5,384 nucleotides of DNA from Rhodobacterales bacterium (GTDB taxonomy: Bacteria > Pseudomonadota > Alphaproteobacteria > Rhodobacterales > Rhodobacteraceae), in NCBI GenBank assembly GCA_013298675.1, contig JAAFIJ010000125.1, forward strand, positions 2,148 through 7,531. Direction: 5' to 3'. Shown piece by piece: positions 1 through 5,384 of this stretch (the stretch's first letter is position 1; the number at the start of each line of letters is the position of its first letter). The notes under the pieces were generated by a model. That model was not told where the DNA came from. It did not search any database and saw nothing but the letters and a program-made list of their open reading frames with translations. Both the position numbers and the translations under genes were made by a program.

Positions 1-69
1 GATCTACTGGAACGGTGCCTTCCGAAGCCTGACCTGACGCACGGTCGGTAAAAAGCACGCACCGCCCCG
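1..69. other. Region downstream of iorB, no supported feature
   Basis: After the iorB stop the minus strand reads through a short run of five T (complement of 50-55), but no stable GC stem precedes it, so I do not call a terminator. Short open stretches on the plus strand end at stops near 34 and 49 and might be the tail of a convergent gene entering from the left. The piece is too short to tell. Confidence 0.3.
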
Positions 70-1611
70 TCAGACAAAGCTGCGGATAGTGTCCAGCGCC
101 CCGTCAAGCGCCTTGCCATCTTCATCCTTCAGCGCAGCTTCGCGCAGGCGGCGGGCCCAGTCGGGTGCGTCGTCTCGGGCGGCAATCAGGGCGATGCCGT
201 CCAAAACTTTGTCGAATTTCGACAGACCCCGTGCGTGGGTGTCAGAGTAACCTTTGACGAGGCGGCGGCACTTGATGACCTCGACTGCCAGATCGTATCT
301 CTGCGCGAGATAACCATTCGCCACCGCCAGCCAGCGTTCCAAATGCGCCAGTTCCTGTTTGTGGCGCAGATTGCCACGGCGGCGGGATTTCATTCCGCCC
401 AGAACGTAAAGCATGAGGTACGCGCGCAAGCTGTCGGTCCGTAACCGGCGGCCCTTGTTGAACCAGCGGTCAAGGCGGGACATCCATTTCGGGCTTGCCT
501 CTACCTTTGCCCCCAGTTTTGCAGGCAACATCCCTGCGATTTCTTCGGCGCGGGGGTGCATGAACTCTGTGAGTTGCAGCACGTGCTTGTCCTTAACGCC
601 CATCTCGGACCGGATACGGTCAAAGCGGCCAGCGCGGGTTTTCAGGTCTGCCACGCGGATCACATCGTCATAGCACATGGCGTTGGCGATGTATTTCGCC
701 GCCTCGCGTGCCAGAGCGTAGCCTTTGGCGGGGGTATCCTTGGTCAGAACCGTCTCGACCCGGGTCAGATATTCCGCCCCATAGGCCAGATCTTGAAAAT
801 CGACGACCTTCTTCAGACCCAGTTGTGCCAGCTCCGCCACAGGTTCCGGAAAAGCTGCGGCACGGGACGTCAAGCGATTCCATTCGGCCATCAGTTTGGC
901 CGGGCCTTTCGGTGCAGGCGCAAGTTTGGCTGCGGGTTTTGCAGGGGCCAACACAGTCCCCAGAGCCGCTTCATAGCCGGCAGCAAAGACGCGCAACGAC
1001 CCTTCGATGCCCTTGCCGCCCGATCGAATTGCCGCCTCGAACGCTTCCCGCGGGAAAGGCAGTGCGCCTGACCCAGCCAGCGCACCGAAAAGGCTGGCCG
1101 AGATCACCGACCCTTTTGCGATCGCCAATGCATCGAAATCGGCGGCGATAAAGCGGCGAGCGGCGATTTCGGCTGCAGCCATTACCTCTGACCCGTTGGC
1201 GATACCGTCTCCCGGCTCCATCTTTTCCGACACCGCCAGAGCACGGTGGGTTGATGTGATCAGCACCGTGCGATCCGGCGTCACAAAGCCGCGCATGATG
1301 GAACGGCCCGCCTCCATCAGTTCGGCCGAGATCATGATATCGACATCCCCCGCCGCAGGGGCAAGCGAGAAGATCGGCAGGCGGGCGGTCGCGGGGGCCA
1401 TCTCCACATAATAGACCGTAGCACCCGTGCGCTGCGCCACACCGGCCACCGAAGTGGCTTGGCAGACATAGCCGTTTGCGCGCGCGACCGTCTCGATCCA
1501 GCCGGTCAACACACCGCCGCCCTGACCTCCCACGGCAAGGCACGCCAGCTTGATGATGCCCGCCATCGACGGATCGGGGGTGGCAGCGCCAAAGGATGGA
1601 TGCAGCGTCAT
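70..1611 (-). CDS. iorB: Indolepyruvate:ferredoxin oxidoreductase, beta subunit with DUF6537-type C-terminal extension
   Basis: A 513-residue partner of IorA. Residues about 18-215 form the pyruvate ferredoxin/flavodoxin oxidoreductase gamma domain: GGQGGGVLTGW (28-38) is the glycine-rich loop and QRTGATVYYVE (60-70) is the conserved strand-turn that follows in IorB proteins. An Ala/Pro/Lys-rich linker (about 221-240) leads to a second, mostly helical and basic domain (about 242-480), with KYIANAMCYDDVIRVADLKT (306-325) and VKGYSDTHARG (452-462). This matches the extension known as DUF6537 in proteobacterial enzymes, where it is often part of one very long fused chain. Archaeal IorB is only about 200 residues and lacks it. 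The role of the extension is unknown. I chose ATG 1611 because it overlaps the iorA stop as ATGA and has GGAG 8 bases before it; ATG 1566 (MAGIIKLACL) is an alternative that keeps the whole domain. Confidence 0.9.
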   Translation of the reverse strand: MTLHPSFGAATPDPSMAGIIKLACLAVGGQGGGVLTGWIETVARANGYVCQATSVAGVAQRTGATVYYVEMAPATARLPIFSLAPAAGDVDIMISAELMEAGRSIMRGFVTPDRTVLITSTHRALAVSEKMEPGDGIANGSEVMAAAEIAARRFIAADFDALAIAKGSVISASLFGALAGSGALPFPREAFEAAIRSGGKGIEGSLRVFAAGYEAALGTVLAPAKPAAKLAPAPKGPAKLMAEWNRLTSRAAAFPEPVAELAQLGLKKVVDFQDLAYGAEYLTRVETVLTKDTPAKGYALAREAAKYIANAMCYDDVIRVADLKTRAGRFDRIRSEMGVKDKHVLQLTEFMHPRAEEIAGMLPAKLGAKVEASPKWMSRLDRWFNKGRRLRTDSLRAYLMLYVLGGMKSRRRGNLRHKQELAHLERWLAVANGYLAQRYDLAVEVIKCRRLVKGYSDTHARGLSKFDKVLDGIALIAARDDAPDWARRLREAALKDEDGKALDGALDTIRSFV

Positions 1612-3749
1612 ATCCAGAACTCCAGTCGTTTTGCAGCGCGGCGGGCTTGCAGCCAGCTGATCATGCGGGCGTTGAAGGCGGCCCATCCGGCCTCCCATTT
1701 GCCCGGATTGTGCACCACATCTGCGCGGTAAAAGCTGGGACAAAGGACAGCTGCATCGGCGACCTCACCACAGTTGCCGCAGCCAACGCAGGATTGGTCG
1801 ATACTTGCCACAGGATCATCGCGCAGGGGATCATCCAGCTTTTTTAAGGTCAAGGACGGACAGCCCGACAGCCGGATACAAGCATGATCTCCGGTGCAGA
1901 CGTCTTCATCCACGCCGAAGCGCGGGGTCTCCACCCTGCGGCCTTCTTTGATCGCCGCCGCCCGCAGCGGTTTCTCACGGCGCTGTTTGTTCAGCATACA
2001 TTCGGATGAGGCGACGATCACATGCGGACCGGGGGCATCCGTTGTCAGTGCCTCACGCAGGGTGTCGCGCATTTTTGTGACGTCATAAGTATGATCTATC
2101 TGGCGCACCCAGTTGATGCCGATGCCATTCAGCGCCTTTGAGATCGGGTTCTTGGTGGCCTTGCTGGCATTGTCGGCGCGGGATGACATCACGTCCTGCC
2201 CACCCGTCGCCGCCGAGTAATAGTTGTCCACGATGATCGCCACACCGTCGGATTTGTTGAAGGCCATGTTGGTGAAAGACGAACTCAGCCCGTTATGCCA
2301 AAAGCCGCCGTCGCCGATAATCGCCACAGGCCGACGTGCGCCCCCACCATCAAAAGCGGCATTGGCGGCGGGGCCAAGTCCGTAGCCCATCGTCGCTCCA
2401 CCAATTTCAAATGGCGGCAGGCTGGCAAACAGATGACAGCCGATGTCTGCGGCGATCTGATGTTTGCCCAACTCTTTTTCCACCAGCTTCATCGCGGCGA
2501 AAATGGGACGCTCAGGACAGCCGGTACAAAACCCGGGCGGCCGAATCGGCACCGTTTTCGAAAGATCAGGGATCTGCGGTTTGTCCTCGTTCGGCGCGCG
2601 CACTGCCGCCGCCAACATCGCGGGGGCAGCAAGTTTCAGGAAGGCAGTAATGCCGTCGAGCATCACCTGACCAGTATATTCCCCGGCCATCGGCAAGACG
2701 CCTTTGCCGTGCAGTTTGACCGAAGACCCCGCGCGATACAGGAATGAACCCAGTTGCGTCTCGATAAATTCAGGTTGGCCTTCCTCGACGATCAGCACCT
2801 GTTCCTTGCCTTGGCAGAAATCGAGGAACTCAGAAGAAATCAGCGGATAGGTGACGTTCAGCACATAGATCGGAATCAGGCTGTCACCGTAGATATCGGC
2901 GAGCCCCATCCGTTGCAGTGCGCGGATTACGCCGTTGAACATGCCCCCCTGAACCACGATGCCAACCGGACCCCCATCAGGGCCAAAGCGTTCGTTCAGC
3001 TTGTTCTCCAAGATAAACTTTTCGGCGGCTGGCCAACGGTTCTTTACCTTGTCCTGTTCATGCGCAAAGGACATCGGCGGCAGCACCACGCGCGCGAAAT
3101 CGCTGCGCGGGTTTGACAGCGCATCGCGCACCGTCAGGTTTGGCCGCACGTTGTCGCGGGTCTTGAAAGACCCGGTTACATGGCAAGACCGGATGCGGAC
3201 CATCAACATAACGGGGGTATTGCTGGCCTCGGACAGCGCAAAACCGTCACCGACGGCCTTGACGATGGTCGGCAAACTGGGGCGCGGGTCCAACAGCCAG
3301 AATTGCGACTTCATCGCAAAAGGGTGGCTGCGTTCCTGCATGATGGAACTGCCCTCGCCGTAATCCTCGCCCACGATAATCAGCGCGCCACCCGTCACCC
3401 CTGAAGACGCAAGGTTCGCCAAAGCATCTGACGCCACATTGACCCCAACTGATCCCTTGAATGTCACCGCTCCGCGGATCGGATAATGCACCGAAGCCGC
3501 CAGCATGGCTGCCGCCGCCGCCTCGTTGGCGTTTGCCTCAAACCGCACGCCCAATTCGCCCAGCAAATCCTCGGCATCCGCCAGAACATCCATCAAATGG
3601 GAAATCGGTGCGCCTTGATATCCCCCCACATAGCCTACGCCGTTTTCCAGCAGGGCTTTGGTGATGGCCAAAATACCTTCACCGGTAAAAGTCTCACCCT
3701 CGCCCAAACGAAGGTCTTCAACCTCTGCTTTGAAAGATCTTTCTGCCAT
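1608..3749 (-). CDS. iorA: Indolepyruvate:ferredoxin oxidoreductase, alpha subunit (ThDP and Fe-S subunit)
   Basis: A 713-residue subunit of a 2-oxoacid:ferredoxin oxidoreductase. The family converts aryl-pyruvate plus CoA to aryl-acetyl-CoA and CO2, reducing ferredoxin in the cytoplasm. Domains in order: an N-terminal pyrimidine-binding domain with GYQGAPIS (43-50), the NEAAA segment whose Glu76 is in the position of the cofactor-activating glutamate, FKGSVGVNVASD (97-108) and GEDYGEGSS (127-135); a middle transketolase-C-like domain (about 255-375); the PPGFCTGCPER segment (404-414); the thiamine-diphosphate motif GDGGF (479-483) ending in DN (508-509), with TGGQ at 515-518; then a two-cluster ferredoxin-like domain with C618, C624, C630-P and C654-x2-C657-x2-C660, C670-P. 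The first cluster has Asp621 where the second Cys normally sits. About 40 extra residues follow the clusters. Archaeal IorA is nearer 600-650 residues. The ATG is set by AAGGAGAG upstream, and the TGA overlaps iorB as ATGA. Exact aryl substrate preference is not visible. Confidence 0.93.
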   Translation of the reverse strand: MAERSFKAEVEDLRLGEGETFTGEGILAITKALLENGVGYVGGYQGAPISHLMDVLADAEDLLGELGVRFEANANEAAAAAMLAASVHYPIRGAVTFKGSVGVNVASDALANLASSGVTGGALIIVGEDYGEGSSIMQERSHPFAMKSQFWLLDPRPSLPTIVKAVGDGFALSEASNTPVMLMVRIRSCHVTGSFKTRDNVRPNLTVRDALSNPRSDFARVVLPPMSFAHEQDKVKNRWPAAEKFILENKLNERFGPDGGPVGIVVQGGMFNGVIRALQRMGLADIYGDSLIPIYVLNVTYPLISSEFLDFCQGKEQVLIVEEGQPEFIETQLGSFLYRAGSSVKLHGKGVLPMAGEYTGQVMLDGITAFLKLAAPAMLAAAVRAPNEDKPQIPDLSKTVPIRPPGFCTGCPERPIFAAMKLVEKELGKHQIAADIGCHLFASLPPFEIGGATMGYGLGPAANAAFDGGGARRPVAIIGDGGFWHNGLSSSFTNMAFNKSDGVAIIVDNYYSAATGGQDVMSSRADNASKATKNPISKALNGIGINWVRQIDHTYDVTKMRDTLREALTTDAPGPHVIVASSECMLNKQRREKPLRAAAIKEGRRVETPRFGVDEDVCTGDHACIRLSGCPSLTLKKLDDPLRDDPVASIDQSCVGCGNCGEVADAAVLCPSFYRADVVHNPGKWEAGWAAFNARMISWLQARRAAKRLEFWI
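1620..1623 (-). promoter_or_regulatory. Ribosome binding site of iorB within the end of iorA
   Basis: GGAG on the minus strand lies 8 bases before the ATG at 1611 and is embedded in the last codons of iorA. It decides the iorB start at the ATGA overlap rather than at the earlier in-frame ATG at 1743. Confidence 0.65.
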
Positions 3750-3755
3750 CGCTCG

Positions 3756-3763
3756 CTCTCCTT
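3756..3763 (-). promoter_or_regulatory. Strong ribosome binding site of iorA
   Basis: AAGGAGAG on the minus strand lies 6 bases before the iorA ATG at 3749. It is the best Shine-Dalgarno sequence in the window and fixes the iorA start. Its first bases are shared with the TAA stop (3762-3764) of the candidate small ORF, so ribosomes terminating there would be placed directly on the iorA initiation site. Confidence 0.85.
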
Positions 3764-3902
3764 AAACCGACGGAGCGTTGTTCGCCCACAAGTTCGGGCC
3801 ACCGTCTTTTTTGTAAACCAAGCCCTGCAGGAACGGCGCAGCCAATCCGGGCAAAGCAAGCAGCGAAGGGACCGCGGCAGTTGGATTCATCTTTAATGTC
3901 AT
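3762..3902 (-). CDS. Candidate small hydrophobic protein, unrecognised
   Basis: A 46-codon reading frame fills most of the 211-base gap between marR and iorA. I do not recognise the product. It has a short polar start (MTLKMNP), an uncharged Ala/Leu/Pro-rich stretch of about 22 residues (TAAVPSLLALPGLAAPFLQG onward) that could be a membrane-associated helix, and a polar tail with YKKDGGPNLWANNAPSV. By hand count, 28 of the 42 codons from the internal ATG at 3890 end in G or C, in line with real genes in this kind of genome. The TAA stop overlaps the AAGGAGAG ribosome binding site of iorA and is in frame with iorA, with 12 bases between stop and ATG. That packing is what one expects of an operon member. 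Starts at 3911, 3902 and 3890 are all possible; none has a strong ribosome binding site, although GGAA lies 5 bases before 3911. It could instead be a chance frame in a leader region. Confidence 0.42.
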   Translation of the reverse strand: MTLKMNPTAAVPSLLALPGLAAPFLQGLVYKKDGGPNLWANNAPSV

Positions 3903-3960
3903 GCAAACCATCTCTGTTCCGGCGGCTTTGGGATTGAATGGGCAAGGAGCGGTGCCTGCA
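3903..3960 (-). other. Short spacer between marR and the small ORF, no clear promoter
   Basis: This is the only stretch inside the operon without a coding assignment. I see no good -35/-10 pair. A weak interrupted inverted repeat, GGCA (3941-3944) and TGCC (3953-3956), lies just past the marR stop, but its 4-base arms and the absence of a T-run make it neither a convincing terminator nor a convincing operator. Transcription from upstream probably continues into iorA, though an internal promoter recognised by a non-housekeeping sigma factor cannot be excluded. Confidence 0.35.
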
Positions 3961-4425
3961 TCAGATTTCGTGTTTTCGGATATTGACCAGCATCCTTTGC
4001 AGCGTGCCGACAAAGGCGCGGCGTTCCTCGTCTGGGATGCCGCGAAACATGCGCGCTTGTGCCTCGGCCATATGCGGCCACAGGGTTTCAAACGCGGCAC
4101 GCCCGGCATCGGTGATGAAAACTCGTACAGCACGGCTGTCTGTGGCATCTGCCTCGCGCCGCACAAGCCCGTCATTGGTCAACTGTTCCAGTGCGCGCGA
4201 CAGGGTGGATTGTTCAACCACCGTCAGCACAGACAACTCGCGGATCAGCGGGCCTTCAACAACCGACAACACGGCAAGCGCGCGCATCTTGGGCGTCGTC
4301 AAACCCAGATCAGCCATTTCCTCGCGCAGAGAGGCGTTATAGCGTCCCATGATGCGGTTCATCAGATAGGGGGCGAAATTTGCCAGCCCCACCTCGCCCA
4401 GCCGTTTTGGGACGCCATCCTTCAT
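3961..4425 (-). CDS. MarR-family transcriptional regulator
   Basis: A 154-residue protein, the normal length for MarR regulators, which bind DNA as dimers and usually release it on binding a small, often aromatic, ligand. The N-terminal helices (about 12-40) and C-terminal helices (about 108-150) would form the dimer interface. The winged helix-turn-helix spans roughly residues 44-109, with the recognition region VVEQSTLSRALEQLTNDGLV (69-88), followed by the wing with DATDSRAVRVFITDAGR (93-109). The D-x-R-x3-V-x-I/L-T-x-x-G pattern is characteristic of the family. I chose the ATG at 4425 because it follows a GAAAAGG element by 8 bases, overlaps the upstream stop as ATGA, and yields family length. 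A longer reading to 4581 would run through the oxidoreductase's conserved C-terminus. The location upstream of iorAB suggests control of this operon by an aromatic acid or its CoA ester, which is inference. No clear palindromic operator was found nearby. Confidence 0.93.
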   Translation of the reverse strand: MKDGVPKRLGEVGLANFAPYLMNRIMGRYNASLREEMADLGLTTPKMRALAVLSVVEGPLIRELSVLTVVEQSTLSRALEQLTNDGLVRREADATDSRAVRVFITDAGRAAFETLWPHMAEAQARMFRGIPDEERRAFVGTLQRMLVNIRKHEI

Positions 4426-5384
4426 GCGCCCAACCTTTTCGCTGCGTTGAAGCCTGACCCACCGCCAAGTCCGGGTCCAGGATGGGTTGAGGCGCCGATA
4501 TGAATAAGCCCGCGCACCGGGCCGACCCCATTGGTCGAATGTGCAAACGGCCGCCAGATAAAGAACTGGTCGATACTGCACGCCCCGCCGTAAGGGTCAC
4601 CGCCAACCAGATTGATGTTCATGCGTTCAAGGTCCGCTGGGGAGTAGGCGCGGCGCGCAAGCTTGATTTTGTCGAAATCCTTGATGTGGCGGGACAGGAT
4701 CAACTCCAGCCGGTCGGCGAATGCCTCTTTCACCAAGTCCCAATCGTGGCCCTCAATCTGGCCGCCCGCATCGCCCTTGATAACGCGCGGGGCGTCAGGG
4801 ATTTGCAGCCAAAGGATCGCTTTGCCTTGGGGCGCGCGGCTGGGGTCAAGCCGGTGCGGTTGCCCTACGCAGATGGTGGGGGTGGCAGGCAGCATCCCGC
4901 GCTCGGCCTCATTCGCGGATTTCGACACGGAATCAATACCATCGGCCAGATGGATCAGCGCCACATCCTGCAACCCATCCGTCGTCCATTCTGGCACTGC
5001 GTCAAGCGCGTAATGCAGCTGAAAATCGCCGCGCCCGTGACGGTAACGCCGGGCCGCGCCCGCGTCCTCGGGCAGGTTCACGTCCAAAAGCCGCCCATAA
5101 AGCTGACCCGGCGCGACAGACGCCAGAACCGACCGACACGCGATTTCCTCACCGCCCACCAGTCGCACGCCCGTCACCCGGCCATCCTTGACGTTGATCT
5201 TGTCGACATCCGCGCCGCAGCGAATCTCACCACCCTTTTCCTCAATCAAACCACGAAAAGCGCGGACTGCTGCCCCTGCCCCGCCCTTGATAATGGGCGC
5301 ACCTGCTGCTTCCAGCGCAAAGGCAACGACCTTGCCCATCTGCGCCGAATAGGTGCTTTCCGGTGTCAGGCCACAGTGCAGCAC
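4422..5384 (-). CDS. PYROXD2/phytoene dehydrogenase-like FAD-dependent oxidoreductase, C-terminal part (5' end outside window)
   Basis: This is the last 320 codons of a flavoprotein that runs off the right edge. The first codon in view is GTG and is probably internal, not a start. What is seen: a segment at residues 29-90 of the visible part (PIIKGGAGAAVRAF, then GGEIRCGADVDKI and a VTGVRLVGGEEI strand) that matches the substrate/FAD linker of the CrtI/PYROXD2 group. The C-terminal signature is HIGASTHPGPGLGGGSGFNAA (residues 296-315, split here as HIGASTHPGPG and LGGGSGFNAA), which closes the FAD site in this family. Family members are usually about 500-550 residues, so roughly 200 residues with the N-terminal Rossmann GxGxxG should lie beyond 5384. 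The family is known to oxidise or desaturate hydrophobic substrates using FAD. Nothing here fixes the substrate, and carotenoid synthesis is not supported by the neighbours. The TGA stop overlaps the marR start as ATGA, so the two genes are probably co-transcribed and translationally coupled. Confidence 0.88.
   Translation of the reverse strand: MLHCGLTPESTYSAQMGKVVAFALEAAGAPIIKGGAGAAVRAFRGLIEEKGGEIRCGADVDKINVKDGRVTGVRLVGGEEIACRSVLASVAPGQLYGRLLDVNLPEDAGAARRYRHGRGDFQLHYALDAVPEWTTDGLQDVALIHLADGIDSVSKSANEAERGMLPATPTICVGQPHRLDPSRAPQGKAILWLQIPDAPRVIKGDAGGQIEGHDWDLVKEAFADRLELILSRHIKDFDKIKLARRAYSPADLERMNINLVGGDPYGGACSIDQFFIWRPFAHSTNGVGPVRGLIHIGASTHPGPGLGGGSGFNAAKRLGA
4434..4440 (-). promoter_or_regulatory. 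Ribosome binding site of the marR gene
   Basis: GAAAAGG on the minus strand lies 8 bases before the ATG at 4425, inside the end of the upstream oxidoreductase gene. It supports the short MarR start over the longer in-frame ATG at 4581. Confidence 0.5.

Noticed and set aside
1..51. Possible C-terminal tail of a plus-strand gene entering from the left edge
   Set aside because: Open stretches of 11-16 codons at an edge are expected by chance and none shows a recognisable motif.
556..1071. 171-codon plus-strand open frame opposite iorB
   Set aside because: It is antisense to conserved iorB coding sequence and its translation has no recognisable motif.
971..1543. 190-codon minus-strand open frame inside iorB in another frame
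   Set aside because: It overlaps the conserved gamma domain entirely and its Arg/Cys/Gly-rich translation is a GC-rich shadow.
1612..1743. Upstream in-frame extension of iorB to an ATG at 1743
   Set aside because: The extra 44 residues translate the Fe-S tail of iorA in another frame and lack family resemblance; the ATGA start at 1611 has a ribosome binding site.
3805..3815. Run of six A followed by G in the small ORF as a -1 frameshift slippery site
   Set aside because: The run is not phased as X XXY YYZ in this reading frame, and the stop codon downstream gives no sensible fusion in the shifted frame.
3941..3956. Interrupted inverted repeat GGCA...TGCC after marR as terminator or MarR operator
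   Set aside because: The arms are only 4 bases, there is no T-run, and the match is weak enough to be chance in GC-rich DNA.
3901..4503. 200-codon plus-strand open frame opposite marR and the oxidoreductase end
   Set aside because: It is antisense to two well-supported genes, has a composition typical of a shadow frame (rich in His, Gln and Arg), and shows no domain or ribosome binding site.
4426..4581. Upstream in-frame extension of marR to 4581
   Set aside because: It would overlap the conserved FAD C-terminus of the upstream gene and make the regulator about 50 residues longer than the family.

Overview
The window is chromosome-like DNA, moderately high in GC, with every convincing gene on the minus strand. 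Codon use and protein flavour suggest an alphaproteobacterium, most likely a Rhodobacterales (roseobacter-type) organism. That is an inference from family resemblance, not from a marker gene.

In transcription order (right to left) the genes are as follows. (1) The C-terminal ~320 residues of a PYROXD2/phytoene-dehydrogenase-like FAD oxidoreductase, cut by the right edge (4422-5384). (2) A MarR-family regulator (3961-4425) whose ATG overlaps the previous stop as ATGA. (3) A candidate 46-residue hydrophobic small protein (3762-3902) that I do not recognise; its stop codon lies inside the ribosome binding site of the next gene. (4) iorA, the thiamine-diphosphate and Fe-S subunit of an indolepyruvate:ferredoxin oxidoreductase (1608-3749). 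(5) iorB, the gamma-domain subunit with a C-terminal DUF6537-type extension (70-1611), again joined by an ATGA overlap. The last 69 bases (1-69) hold no gene or terminator that I can support.

The layout reads as one tightly packed operon. IorA and IorB should form an enzyme that decarboxylates aryl-pyruvates (from tryptophan, phenylalanine or tyrosine transamination) to aryl-acetyl-CoA while reducing ferredoxin. MarR regulators commonly sense aromatic acids or their CoA thioesters, so local control by a pathway intermediate is plausible. The FAD enzyme's substrate is unknown. The features most worth a second look are the CxxDxxC ligand set in the ferredoxin domain of IorA, which resembles the Asp-ligated cluster of Pyrococcus furiosus ferredoxin, and the uncharacterised small ORF directly upstream of iorA. 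I saw no mobile element, CRISPR array, tRNA or rRNA.
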